The notes under the pieces: generated by a model
Seen by the model: the letters and a program-made list of their open reading frames with translations, nothing else
What the model was told of the DNA's origin: nothing
The model's database searches: none
Translations under genes and position numbers: made by a program
From: Mesorhizobium_L sp035547755
GTDB taxonomy: Bacteria > Pseudomonadota > Alphaproteobacteria > Rhizobiales > Rhizobiaceae
Reading direction: 5' to 3'
DNA length: 64,000 nt
NCBI GenBank assembly: GCA_035547755.1
Contig: DASZUG010000099.1
Coordinates: 40,422-104,421 of the forward strand
Part shown: positions 36,359-45,220 of the stretch, one piece after another
How the letters are laid out: each line of letters begins with the position of its first letter
Numbering within the stretch: position 1 is the stretch's first letter

Positions 36359-36382
36359 AGGGCGGGCGAATTCGCCCGCCCT
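36359..36382 (+). promoter_or_regulatory. 24-bp perfect palindrome between binding-protein and permease genes
   Basis: AGGGCGGGCGAA and its exact complement meet at an EcoRI-like GAATTC centre. As RNA it forms a strong G-C stem 8 bases after the binding-protein stop. Stems here commonly protect upstream mRNA or reduce read-through, giving more binding protein than permease. No U-tract follows. Confidence 0.6.
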
Positions 36383-36440
36383 AACCTCTTTCCGGGACCG
36401 TGATCCCGCGGCGCGGTCGGGGAATAGCGCGAGGCATGGG

Positions 36441-37574
36441 ATGACCGAACAGACGAACTCCGGAAGCATGCAGCCGCCAATCGTGGATGTGATCGACGAG
36501 CGTCTCAATCGCCAGTCCTGGTTCCGGCGTATGTTGTCGCGGCCGGATCTTGGCGCCTTTGCGGGCGCGGTCCTGGTTTTCGTCTTCTTCGCCTTCACGG
36601 CGGGCGGCACTGGCATGTTCGCCGCCGACGGCGTCATGAACTGGCTGACGGTGACCGCGCAGCTGATGATCATCGGCACGGGCGCGGCCCTGCTGATGAT
36701 CGGCGGCGAATTCGACCTCTCCGTCGGCTCCATGATCGGCTTCGCCGGCATGGTGATCGCGATACCGACCATCTATTTCCATGTGCCGGTTGGCGTGAGC
36801 GTGATCCTGGCGTTCGTCATGGCAATGGCCATCGGCGCGCTGAACGGCTACATCATCGTGCGCACGCGCCTCCCTTCCTTCATCGTCACGCTCGCTTCGC
36901 TTTACATCCTGCGCGGCCTGACGATCGCGCTCTCGATCGTCTTCACCAACCGAACCATCGTCAGCGGCCTGAAGCAATACTCGAACGAGAGCTTCGTCGC
37001 TTCGCTCTTTGCCGCCAAGCTGTTCCCCGGCTTCTTCCAATGGCTGGCCGACAACGGCATCATCAACAGGCTGCCGAACGGGGCGCCGGCCGTATCAGGT
37101 CTGCCGATGCTCCTGGTCTGGGCCGTGGTGATAGCGGTGATCGCGCATGTCGTCCTGATGAAGACGCGCGTCGGCAACTGGATTTTCGCCTCGGGCGGCG
37201 ACGCCAACGCGGCGCGCAATGTCGGTGTTCCAGTTAGCGCCATCAAGATATCGCTGTTCATGGTCACGGCATTCTGCGCCACCGTCTTTGCCGCGTGCCA
37301 GGTATTCGAGTTCGGCTCCGCCGCCTCCGATCGCGGCCTCTTGAAGGAGTTTGAGGCGATCATCGCCGCCGTCATCGGCGGCTGCCTCCTGACAGGTGGC
37401 TACGGCTCGGTGGTCGGCGCATGCCTCGGGGCTTTGATCTTTGGCGTCGTGCAGATGGGAATCCTCTTCACCGGCGCGCCAAGCGACTGGTTCCAGGTCT
37501 TCCTTGGCGCCATGCTGTTGATCGCGGTGCTGTTCAACAGCTCGATCCGCCGGCGCGTGACGGGAGAACGCTGA
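36441..37574 (+). CDS. sugar ABC transporter permease
   Basis: A 377-residue inner-membrane permease (BPD_transp_2 family) with about ten helices. GAALLMIGGEFDLSVGSMIGFAG and the AIIAAVIGGCLLTGGYGSVVGACLGALIFG region are typical of ribose/fructose permeases. The longer frame from 36351 would translate the palindrome, so I prefer the ATG at 36441. Its TGA shares one base with the ATPase ATG. Confidence 0.88.
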   Translation: MTEQTNSGSMQPPIVDVIDERLNRQSWFRRMLSRPDLGAFAGAVLVFVFFAFTAGGTGMFAADGVMNWLTVTAQLMIIGTGAALLMIGGEFDLSVGSMIGFAGMVIAIPTIYFHVPVGVSVILAFVMAMAIGALNGYIIVRTRLPSFIVTLASLYILRGLTIALSIVFTNRTIVSGLKQYSNESFVASLFAAKLFPGFFQWLADNGIINRLPNGAPAVSGLPMLLVWAVVIAVIAHVVLMKTRVGNWIFASGGDANAARNVGVPVSAIKISLFMVTAFCATVFAACQVFEFGSAASDRGLLKEFEAIIAAVIGGCLLTGGYGSVVGACLGALIFGVVQMGILFTGAPSDWFQVFLGAMLLIAVLFNSSIRRRVTGER

Positions 37575-38407
37575 TGACCACGGCAATGCGGACAGCCTCT
37601 CCGGAGGATGTGACGTGGCCGCAAGGCTGGGGCCGTCCGCTGATCGAGGTACGCGAGCTGACCAAGCATTTTGGCCCCGTTGTCGCTCTGTCGGGCGTGT
37701 CGATGACAGTCAGGGCAGGTGAGGTGCACTGCCTCCTTGGCGATAACGGCGCCGGCAAGTCGACGATGATCAAGACGCTGTCGGGCGTTTACCGGCCGAC
37801 AGGCGGCGATTTCGTGGTTGACGGGACGCCCGTGACGTTTTCCAGCCCCCGCGAGGCGCTCGACGCCGGCATCGCCACCGTCTTCCAGGATCTGGCGATG
37901 ATCCCGCTTCTCTCCATCACCCGCAATTTCTTCATGGGGCGGGAGCCGGTGAGGAGGTTCGGACCCTTGTCCTTCATGGATATGGCGTTCGCCAACAGGA
38001 TCGCGCGCGAGGAGATGCGCCGGATCGGCATCGACGTGCGCGATCCCGAGCAGGCTGTCGGCACGCTGTCAGGCGGCGAGCGGCAATGTGTGGCGATCGC
38101 GCGCGCCGTCTATTTCGGCGCCAAGGTGCTGATTCTGGACGAGCCGACCTCGGCGCTCGGCGTGGCGCAGACGTCGATGGTGCTGAAATTCATCCGCCAG
38201 GTGCGCCAGAAAGGGCTCGGCGTCATCTTCATTACCCACAACGTCCGCCATGCCTACGCGGTCGGCGACAGGTTCACAATCCTCAATCGCGGCCGAACGC
38301 TTGGCACGTTCGCCAAGGCGGAGATCGGCCTTGAGGAACTGCAGACCAAGATGGCTGGTGACAAGGAACTGCAGGACCTTTCCGAGGAACTTGGCGGGAC
38401 CGTCTGA
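37574..38407 (+). CDS. sugar ABC transporter ATP-binding protein (single domain)
   Basis: A 277-residue ATPase with one nucleotide-binding domain: Walker A GDNGAGKST near 57-65, the Q-loop in FQDLAM, the signature LSGGERQ, and Walker B VLILDEPTSALG. Most CUT2 sugar transporters use a double-domain ATPase near 500 residues; the single-domain form is the FrcA type. TGATG overlap with the permease gene indicates coupled translation. Confidence 0.9.
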   Translation: MTTAMRTASPEDVTWPQGWGRPLIEVRELTKHFGPVVALSGVSMTVRAGEVHCLLGDNGAGKSTMIKTLSGVYRPTGGDFVVDGTPVTFSSPREALDAGIATVFQDLAMIPLLSITRNFFMGREPVRRFGPLSFMDMAFANRIAREEMRRIGIDVRDPEQAVGTLSGGERQCVAIARAVYFGAKVLILDEPTSALGVAQTSMVLKFIRQVRQKGLGVIFITHNVRHAYAVGDRFTILNRGRTLGTFAKAEIGLEELQTKMAGDKELQDLSEELGGTV

Positions 38408-38524
38408 ATCGTCGGCCATCAAGCGGTGTGGAAACGAGGACGTCGGATCGCGTCGACGATACCGGTTGACAGCACCTTTCTCTCACGTGAGCAACAACCG
38501 ACACCATCAGCGCTGAGTCTCTTC

Positions 38525-39364
38525 ATGTCCGACGGCACGCCATTTCCACGCTTCGCCCTCAATCACATGGCCGCTCCCGGCCTCGAACTCCCGGCTTTCT
38601 TTGCCTTGGCGAGTGCGTTGGGCATCGAAGCCGTCGAAATCCGCAATGATATCGCCGGCAAAGCGATAGTGGACGGTACTTCGGCATCAGAGGTGCGTTC
38701 AACGGGTGAAAAGGCGGGCCTGTCGATCCTGACCATCAATGCGTTGCAGCGCTTCAACGAATGGACGCCCGCTCGGGAGCGCGAAGCGGTCGAATTGGCG
38801 GATTACGCCGCCGCGTGCGGCGCCCAGGCGCTCGTCCTCGTCCCTGTCAACGATGGTTCGGGAAGGGAGGACGGCAAGCGGCAGGAAAATCTTCGTCATG
38901 CGCTTCAGCATCTGAAGACGATCCTCGACGCCCGGTCGCTGAGGGGTTTCGTGGAACCGCTCGGCTTCGAAATCTGCTCGCTACGCTCCAAAAAGGAAGC
39001 GCTCGCGGCGATCGAAGCGGTTGGCGGTCGGGATACATTCCGTCTCGTCCATGACACGTTCCATCATCATCTCGCCGGTGAGCCTGAGATCTTCGCCGCA
39101 ATGACCGGGCTCGTGCATATCTCCGGTGTCGATGATCCCGCCGTCACCGTGGCCGCGATGCGCGATCCGCATCGCGTGCTCGTCACCGGCGACGACCGCA
39201 TTGGCAATCTGGCGCAGATTCAGGCGCTGTGCGAAGGAGGCTATGACGGATGGTTTTCCTTCGAGCCCTTTGCGCCTTCCGTCCATACCCTTGTCGACCC
39301 GGCCGTCGCGTTGCGGCAGAGCATGGATTTCATCCGCCATGGGCGGAACGGTTCGGATCAGTGA
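38525..39364 (+). CDS. TIM-barrel sugar isomerase/epimerase-like protein
   Basis: A 279-residue protein of the AP-endonuclease-2/xylose-isomerase-like barrel family, which includes the inosose isomerases and IolE/IolH-type enzymes. FALASALGIEAVEIRND starts the barrel, and GFVEPLGFEICSL, FRLVHDTFHHHLAG and GYDGWFSFEPF carry the expected metal-binding Glu/His/Asp. The start at 38525 was chosen over an upstream ATG with a poor leader. Its place between the transporter and an inositol-dehydrogenase-like gene suggests a step in inositol-type catabolism. Confidence 0.8.
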   Translation: MSDGTPFPRFALNHMAAPGLELPAFFALASALGIEAVEIRNDIAGKAIVDGTSASEVRSTGEKAGLSILTINALQRFNEWTPAREREAVELADYAAACGAQALVLVPVNDGSGREDGKRQENLRHALQHLKTILDARSLRGFVEPLGFEICSLRSKKEALAAIEAVGGRDTFRLVHDTFHHHLAGEPEIFAAMTGLVHISGVDDPAVTVAAMRDPHRVLVTGDDRIGNLAQIQALCEGGYDGWFSFEPFAPSVHTLVDPAVALRQSMDFIRHGRNGSDQ

Positions 39365-39374
39365 CGCGCTAAAT

Positions 39375-39388
39375 GGAATGGACATTTC
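39375..39388. promoter_or_regulatory. candidate IolR-type operator 3, before the dehydrogenase gene
   Basis: GGAA-TGGACA-TTTC is one base off GGAA-N6-TTCC, and flanking AATG/CATT extends the palindrome (AATGGAA with TTTCATT). It lies 154 bp before the iolG-like ATG, so that gene may have its own controlled promoter. Confidence 0.4.
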
Positions 39389-39541
39389 ATTTCCTGCGGT
39401 GCAATAGTCCATTCATTCCGTTTCTCGCCCTGCCGCGGAATGGTTTGGGGGTTTGATGCCGGGGAAACGCGGGGAGGGAATGACACTCTGCGCCGCTTCC
39501 ACGCATACTCAATCGAAGCAAAAAATGAAAAGGTCTGTTCA

Positions 39542-40546
39542 ATGACGATGAGGTTCGGGCTTCTTGGGGCCGGGCGGATTGGCAAGGTTCATGCGAAGGC
39601 GGTCGCGGGTAATCCCGAGGCGAGGCTGGTGGCCGTCGCCGACGCCGTTGCCGCGGCCGCTTCCGATCTGGCGAAAGCCTATGGCGCGGAAGTGCGCTCC
39701 ATCGACGCGATCGAGAGCGCCGGCGATATCGATGCTGTCATCATCTGTACCCCGACCGATACCCATGCCGATTTGATCGAGCGTTTCGCGCGGGCGGGGA
39801 AGGCGATCTTTTGCGAAAAGCCGATCGACCTCGACATTTCCCGCGTCAGGGCCTGCCTTGGCGTGGTGAAAGAGACCGGCGCCACGCTGATGGTCGGGTT
39901 CAACCGACGCTTCGACCCGCATTTCATGGCGGTGCGGCAGGCGATCGATGCGGGGCAGATAGGAACGGTCGAAATGGTTCAGATCGTCTCGCGCGATCCG
40001 GGCGCGCCCCCGGCGGAATATATTACCCGCTCGGGCGGCATTTTCCGCGACATGACCATCCACGATTTCGATATGGCGCGTTTCTTATTGGGCGAGGAGC
40101 CCGTCTCGATCACCGCCCAGGCGTCCGTGCTGGTCGACAAGAAGATCGGCGAACTCGGCGACTATGATTCGGCGAGCGTGATGATCGAGACCGCCTCGGG
40201 CAAGCATTGCACCATCTCCAATTCCCGCCGGGCGACCTATGGTTACGACCAGCGCATCGAGGTGCACGGCTCCAACGGAATGGTGGCCGCCGAAAACCAG
40301 CGCCCGGTCTCGATCGAAATCGCCGATGCTTCCGGCTATACGCGGCCGCCGCTCTACGATTTCTTCATGACGCGCTATACCGAAGCCTATGCACGCGAGA
40401 TCGCCGCCTTCATCGAGAGCGTGGCGGAAGGCAAGAAGGCTTCTCCGAGTGGTGAGGACGGGCTGATCGCGCTCGGTATGGCGGAAGCGGCGCTTCGCTC
40501 CATAAAGGAAAAGCGTATGGTGAAGCTGAGCGAGGTGCTTGGCTGA
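39542..40546 (+). CDS. iolG: Gfo/Idh/MocA oxidoreductase, probable inositol 2-dehydrogenase
   Basis: A 334-residue NAD-dependent dehydrogenase. FGLLGAGRIGKVHAKAV is the Rossmann loop, AIFCEKPIDLDI carries the catalytic EKP motif, and GGIFRDMTIHDFDMARFL holds the conserved Asp/His pair of inositol dehydrogenases. The start MTMRFG is used; the longer frame adds 34 unsupported residues. Sequence pattern and context (sugar transporter, isomerase-like gene) favour inositol 2-dehydrogenase over other members, but substrate is inferred. Confidence 0.82.
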   Translation: MTMRFGLLGAGRIGKVHAKAVAGNPEARLVAVADAVAAAASDLAKAYGAEVRSIDAIESAGDIDAVIICTPTDTHADLIERFARAGKAIFCEKPIDLDISRVRACLGVVKETGATLMVGFNRRFDPHFMAVRQAIDAGQIGTVEMVQIVSRDPGAPPAEYITRSGGIFRDMTIHDFDMARFLLGEEPVSITAQASVLVDKKIGELGDYDSASVMIETASGKHCTISNSRRATYGYDQRIEVHGSNGMVAAENQRPVSIEIADASGYTRPPLYDFFMTRYTEAYAREIAAFIESVAEGKKASPSGEDGLIALGMAEAALRSIKEKRMVKLSEVLG

Positions 40547-40562
40547 GGCCTTTTCCTCAGCC
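40541..40562. terminator. bidirectional terminator-like hairpin
   Basis: GGCTGAGG (40541-40548) pairs perfectly with CCTCAGCC (40555-40562) around CCTTTT. It spans the stop codons of iolG and the convergent HAD gene. There is only a short T-run, so efficiency is uncertain. Confidence 0.6.
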
Positions 40563-41261
40563 GATTTCGGCGATCAACTCTTCCAGCCCATGCAGGCTCT
40601 CGATCCGCCGGAAGCGCGGCTCGGCTGCCGGTTCGTCGTCATGTTCCAACGCCCATGTGAGTTCGTGCGGGACATAGACGCCCCAGCTTCCCGCCCGGAG
40701 CGCCGGCACGACATCGGATTTCAGCGAATTGCCGACCATCATCGCCTGTTCCGGTCCGTCGCCGTGCTGTCGGAAAACACGGCTGTATGTGGCTTCGCTC
40801 TTGTCGCTGACGATCTCGACAGCGCTGAAAAGCTCACCGAGGCCCGATGCGGCCAGCTTGCGTTCCTGATCGAAGAGATCGCCCTTGGTGATGAGGATCA
40901 GCCGATGACGGCCAGCAACCGCTTCGAGCGTTTCGCGGGCATGGGGTAGCGTTTCGACGGGGTGCACAAGCATCTCGCGTCCTGCCGCCAATATGCCGTC
41001 GATGACCTTGGCCGGGACTTTGCCCTCCGTCACCTCGATCGCGGTTTCGACCATCGAGAGCGTAAAACCCTTTATGCCGAAGCCATAGAGTTTCAGATTG
41101 CGCTTTTCAGTTTCCAGCAACCGCTCCGACAGATGGTTGGGTTCGGCATAGTCTGAGAGAAGCGCCGCGAAGCGCTCCTCGGTCAGCCGGTAGAACTGTT
41201 CGTTCTGCCAGAGCGTGTCGTCGGCGTCGAAACCTATGGTGGTCAGGTGTTGTTGTGACAT
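40557..41261 (-). CDS. HAD-superfamily hydrolase
   Basis: A 234-residue phosphatase-like protein. Motif I GFDADDTLWQNE contains the nucleophile Asp and the general acid two residues later. LILITKGD is motif II, Lys in SDKSEATY motif III, and MVGNSLKSDVVPAL motif IV. A helical cap lies between motifs I and II. Substrate unknown. It is convergent with iolG and unrelated to it in direction. Confidence 0.85.
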   Translation of the reverse strand: MSQQHLTTIGFDADDTLWQNEQFYRLTEERFAALLSDYAEPNHLSERLLETEKRNLKLYGFGIKGFTLSMVETAIEVTEGKVPAKVIDGILAAGREMLVHPVETLPHARETLEAVAGRHRLILITKGDLFDQERKLAASGLGELFSAVEIVSDKSEATYSRVFRQHGDGPEQAMMVGNSLKSDVVPALRAGSWGVYVPHELTWALEHDDEPAAEPRFRRIESLHGLEELIAEIG

Positions 41262-41321
41262 GGTTTCTTCCGGAATCGGCGAAACATATCTCCCGCCGAA
41301 TGTGGCTGTCCACCGATGTTC

Positions 41322-41660
41322 CTACAGCAATGTCTGCGCCACCAGATCGGCCGCAATAGCGAGAAAGACGCCTGCTCCCGTGATGATGGCGCCGGTGAGG
41401 AAGACGCGGCTCGCCCTTTGGAAAAGATGCTTCTTGACCGAATCCGTGTGCAGGAGAAGCGCCAGCGCCCGGAACTGGATGACAATCCCGATGCAAAGCG
41501 CCCCGACTGGAATGGCGTCATAGAGACGCCAGGGCAGGGGATTGGCGCCCCATTGCGCCAGGAAGCCAAGCGAAAAAGAGAGGATGATCCCGACGACGGT
41601 GAGCGTGCCATTGCGAAACAGCGTGTCGATAAGCTGCTCGTTCTCGTCGTTGAGGTTCAT
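41322..41660 (-). CDS. small membrane protein of unknown function
   Basis: A 112-residue protein starting MNLNDENEQLIDTLFRNG. Three hydrophobic helices are visible (about 20-37, 45-67 and 85-108). GGGGAG stands just before the ATG at 41660; an earlier in-frame ATG has no ribosome site. I do not recognise the family with certainty. It lies 60 bp upstream of the HAD gene on the same strand and may be co-transcribed with it. Confidence 0.65.
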   Translation of the reverse strand: MNLNDENEQLIDTLFRNGTLTVVGIILSFSLGFLAQWGANPLPWRLYDAIPVGALCIGIVIQFRALALLLHTDSVKKHLFQRASRVFLTGAIITGAGVFLAIAADLVAQTLL

Positions 41661-41792
41661 CGGCTCCCCCGAACCGGATTCCATTGAAATGCCGGCAATT
41701 GATTGTGTTGCCGAAAACAAAAGCCTGCAAGCGGGATTTTACGGGCACTCGCTACATCCATCGTTGAAGGCGAGACAATTGTGCCAGAGCGC

Positions 41793-41807
41793 GCATACCG
41801 GGTATGC
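41793..41807. promoter_or_regulatory. 15-bp palindrome upstream of the AEC transporter
   Basis: GCATACC and GGTATGC flank a single G. It stands 84 bp before the transporter gene, in the divergent gap with the small membrane protein. A regulator site is possible; no protein can be named. Confidence 0.3.
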
Positions 41808-41890
41808 AGCGGCAAGTTTGGCGTCGCGCGCGGTTGACGGGGCCGTCCATGCCACGCTAGCGCGGTTGCCCGACATCCACCGGGTCCCCC

Positions 41891-42853
41891 ATGTCCGACA
41901 TCATCGGTCTTATCCTGCCGTTTTTCGGCTTGATCTTCCTCGGCTTTGTGGTCGCGCGTTTCGCGCGGCAGCCGATCGAGGCGCTCGGCTGGATGAATGT
42001 TTTCGTCATCTATGTCGCGCTCCCAGCCCTTTTCTTCCAGCTTTTGTCGAAAACGCCGATCGAACAGCTGACGGAATGGAAGTTCATTTTCGGCTCTGTC
42101 TTCTCCACCTTCCTGATCTTTCTCGCCATGTTCCTGCTGTCGCTCGTTTTCTCGCGCGGCGAGATCGCGGAAAGCACGATCAGGGGACTGGCTTCCGCCT
42201 ATGGCAATATCGGCTATATGGGACCGGGGCTCGCTCTTCTAGCACTCGGCGAAGAGGCCGCGGTTCCGATCGCGCTCATCTTCTGCTTCGAGAACATGAT
42301 GCATTTCATCATCGCGCCGACACTGATGGCCTTATCCGGCAAGGACAAGGAAAGGCCGCTCGAACTCGCCATGAAGGCCGCGAAAGGTATTGTCCTTCAC
42401 CCGTTTATCATCGCCACGGCGCTGGGCGTGCTGGCGGCCTGGTTCCATTTCCGTTCTCCGTTGGCGATCGACCGTCTGCTCGACTCGCTTGCGAAGGCCG
42501 CGGCGCCTTGCGCGCTCTTTGCCATGGGCGTTACGCTCGCGCTCCGCCCGCTCAAGCGCGTCCCGCATGAACTCGGCGTCATCGCGCTTCTGAAGCTCGC
42601 GATCCATCCGGCGCTCTGCTACGTCATGTTGAGCCTTGTCGGCCATTTCTCGCCGGTATGGGTCTTTTCGGCGGTTTTGCTCGCTTCCTTGCCGACGGCG
42701 ACCAACGTGTTCGTCATCGCCCAGCAATATGGCGTCTGGGTCGAGCGCGCCTCCGCGAGCATCCTTTTGACGACGGTGCTTTCCGTCGTCACGGTCACTG
42801 CGGCGCTTTACGTCATCAAAAGCGGAATGTTACCGCCTGACCTCTTTCCGTAG
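41891..42853 (+). CDS. AEC-family transporter (auxin efflux carrier type)
   Basis: A 320-residue membrane protein with ten hydrophobic helices in two halves. FFGLIFLGFVVARF, a conserved AYGNIGYMGPGL segment and LASLPTATNVFVIAQQYG fit the AEC/MdcF-like family of organic-acid or auxin-type carriers. Substrate unknown. Its last 24 bases overlap the end of the convergent monooxygenase gene. Confidence 0.88.
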   Translation: MSDIIGLILPFFGLIFLGFVVARFARQPIEALGWMNVFVIYVALPALFFQLLSKTPIEQLTEWKFIFGSVFSTFLIFLAMFLLSLVFSRGEIAESTIRGLASAYGNIGYMGPGLALLALGEEAAVPIALIFCFENMMHFIIAPTLMALSGKDKERPLELAMKAAKGIVLHPFIIATALGVLAAWFHFRSPLAIDRLLDSLAKAAAPCALFAMGVTLALRPLKRVPHELGVIALLKLAIHPALCYVMLSLVGHFSPVWVFSAVLLASLPTATNVFVIAQQYGVWVERASASILLTTVLSVVTVTAALYVIKSGMLPPDLFP

Positions 42854-44041
42854 GTCGGAAAAGAGGTTCTTCCAACCGCTTCCCGGATGCAGGCCTTCGC
42901 GCATGAAGAAGCTGCGGACCGGCGCCAGATTGCCGATGACGGAGAGGCCAGCCGTGCGCAGAAGCTGCGCCGGCAGGAAGTCCGTCAGGAGCGACATGTT
43001 GAGCATGTTGACGGCCGTGCTGCGGGCCATGACGTCGGGCCGCCGCTTGGCGTCATAGCGCCACATCACAGGGCCGGAGCCGGGATCGTTCCTGTCGAGG
43101 AGGGTGGAAGCAACCAGATCCTCGATATCTCGAATGCCGAGGTTGAGCCCTTGCGCGCCGATCGGCGGAAAGACATGCGCCGCCTCGCCAACGAGTGCGA
43201 TGCGGTTGCGCGCGAAGCGCATGGGAAGCGCCGATGAGAGCGGATAGATCTGCCGCCCCGGCTCGACCTCGACCTTGCCCAGCATCGACTGCATCTTTTC
43301 CTCGATGCGCCGCGATAGTTCCTGGTCGTCGAGCGCCAGCAACTCGCGAGCCGTTCCGGGCCTGACGACCCAGACGAGCGACGAGCGCTTGCTGGGCAGG
43401 GGCACCTGCGTGAACGGACCTGTTTCGGTGTGGAATTCCGTCGAGATGCCTGCGTGGTCGCGCGTATGCATAAAGTTCAGGACCAGCGCCGATTGCCGCC
43501 GGTCGCGCGTGAACGCCCTGATGCCGGCTGCGCCGCGGGCGGGGGACAGGCGTCCATCGGCCGCTACGGCAAGTTTGGCGGAAATCCGGCTTCCGTCCTC
43601 CATTTCCGCCTCGACCGCATCTCGGGTCGTCTGCCAGTGCCGCACCATTTCCTGCCGCCATGATATGCCTTGCGCACCCTGGACCGCTCTTTCTAGCTGC
43701 CGGCTGAGATGCATGTTGGGGATGTTGTAGCCGAAGGCCTCCTCGCCGATGTCGGAGGAACGGAAAGTGACGACCGGGCTCCTGATAAGCCTTGATGTCG
43801 CGTCTATGATCCGCATGGTCTTGAGCGGCGCTGCGTCGGCCTTGAGGTCATCGGCCAGTCCAATTCGCTCCATCAGCGTCATCGCCGGCATCATCAGCGC
43901 GGTGGTGCGCCGGTCCTCATGCGTGGGCCGAGGTCCGGCCAAAACGACTTCGAAACCCGCATCGGCAAGGGCGAGCGCGGCGATCATGCCGGCCGGCCCA
44001 GTGCCGGCGACCAGGATTTCGGTTGCTTGATCGGCGCTCAT
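42830..44041 (-). CDS. UbiH/Coq6-family FAD-dependent monooxygenase
   Basis: A 403-residue flavoprotein of the ubiquinone-hydroxylase group. EILVAGTGPAGMIAALALADAG is the FAD dinucleotide fold, and IALVGEAAHVFPPIGAQGLNLGIRDIEDL is the second FAD motif, with the GAQGLNLG signature typical of UbiH/Coq6. The start at 44041 is chosen over an ATG 41 codons upstream with a poor leader. It probably hydroxylates the ubiquinone ring; which position is not readable from sequence. Confidence 0.82.
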   Translation of the reverse strand: MSADQATEILVAGTGPAGMIAALALADAGFEVVLAGPRPTHEDRRTTALMMPAMTLMERIGLADDLKADAAPLKTMRIIDATSRLIRSPVVTFRSSDIGEEAFGYNIPNMHLSRQLERAVQGAQGISWRQEMVRHWQTTRDAVEAEMEDGSRISAKLAVAADGRLSPARGAAGIRAFTRDRRQSALVLNFMHTRDHAGISTEFHTETGPFTQVPLPSKRSSLVWVVRPGTARELLALDDQELSRRIEEKMQSMLGKVEVEPGRQIYPLSSALPMRFARNRIALVGEAAHVFPPIGAQGLNLGIRDIEDLVASTLLDRNDPGSGPVMWRYDAKRRPDVMARSTAVNMLNMSLLTDFLPAQLLRTAGLSVIGNLAPVRSFFMREGLHPGSGWKNLFSDLRKEVRR

Positions 44042-44479
44042 CTCGTCCTCTGACAGGTTTTTCCGTCTTGGATCTAATCTAGAGGGTGGTGTGCTTGTTG
44101 CAAATCCTCCGAATGAAGCATCTGGAGGAGATTGCCTTTTACGGCCGATCGAAACTGCGCCCAACCGGCCACTCGATCACCACTTTCTCTTTACCTCGAA
44201 CCAATTCCGGTCTAGCGCGCTCTATATGCTCAAGAGGGCGGGGCGATAAAACTTGTCTGGAAGCTGTCATCCCGCATATTCTGGGATTGGAGAGGGCAGT
44301 TGATGGAAGAGAAAGCGGGGCAAAACGCGGTTGCCAGGCCGTTGCGTGCGGTCGCGCCCGGGAGGGCTGGCCCGATCGGGTCGAACGTGCGAACGCGCCG
44401 ACGCCGGACATCTTCCTTCATAGCGAACGGGGCCTTGGCAATCGATAAAGGATGGCGAAATCATCGCCCATTGTCCTGA
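44042..44479. other. 438-bp divergent gap without a recognisable gene
   Basis: The gap separates the leftward monooxygenase gene from rightward pcs and should hold both promoters. A TCCTCC/GGAGGA hairpin lies near 44105-44135 and an ATCCC/GGGAT pair near 44271-44289. Short frames here look like chance. Confidence 0.4.
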
Positions 44480-45220
44480 ATGACACGACCGATGAAACGC
44501 AAGAAGGTCACTTGGCCGCAAACGAGGGCGTTTTCCGTTCACCTTTTGACGGCTTCGGGCTCATTTCTTGCTTTCCTTTCCCTCGTCGCGGCGAGCGAGG
44601 AGCGCTGGACGGCCATGTTCTGCTGGCTTGGTCTCGCGCTCTTTGTCGACGGGATCGACGGGCCGATGGCGCGCAAGCTCGAAGTCAAGCAGATCCTGCC
44701 GACCTGGTCGGGCGACATGCTCGACAATGTCATCGACTACGTGACCTATGTGCTCATTCCGGCCTTCGCGCTCTACCAGCGCGGCTTCATGGGACCGGGA
44801 CTCTCCTTCACCTCGGCGGCGCTCATCGTCATCACCAGCGCGATCTACTATGCCGACACCGGCATGAAGACGAAGGAGAACTTCTTCAAGGGGTTCCCCG
44901 TCGTCTGGAACATGGTCGTCTTCACGTTGTTTGTGATCGAACCGGGGGAATATCCCTCTTTCGCCGTCGTACTGGTATCGGCCATACTGACGTTCGTGCC
45001 GATGAATTTCCTGCATCCCGTCAGGGTGGAGCGCCTGCGCAATATCAACTTGCCGATCTTCCTGGCATGGTGCGCCTTTGCCATAATCGCATTGATGCAG
45101 GATATGGAGGCATCGCCCGTCATCAAAGCCGGAATTGCCGCCACCGGCGCCTATCTCTTTGTCATAGGCGGTATCATGCAACTGTTTCCGAGACTTGGAA
45201 TGAGAAGAGGCCAGTCATGA
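44480..45220 (+). CDS. pcs: phosphatidylcholine synthase
   Basis: A 246-residue membrane enzyme that makes phosphatidylcholine directly from CDP-diacylglycerol and choline, a rhizobial-type pathway. The CDP-alcohol phosphotransferase motif D-x2-D-G-x2-A-R-(12)-G-x3-D-x3-D is complete: D57, D60, G61, A64, R65, G78, D82, D86. Seven or eight membrane helices follow. MTRPMKRKK or the internal Met5 could be the start. Its stop overlaps the next gene's ATG (ATGA). Confidence 0.93.
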   Translation: MTRPMKRKKVTWPQTRAFSVHLLTASGSFLAFLSLVAASEERWTAMFCWLGLALFVDGIDGPMARKLEVKQILPTWSGDMLDNVIDYVTYVLIPAFALYQRGFMGPGLSFTSAALIVITSAIYYADTGMKTKENFFKGFPVVWNMVVFTLFVIEPGEYPSFAVVLVSAILTFVPMNFLHPVRVERLRNINLPIFLAWCAFAIIALMQDMEASPVIKAGIAATGAYLFVIGGIMQLFPRLGMRRGQS

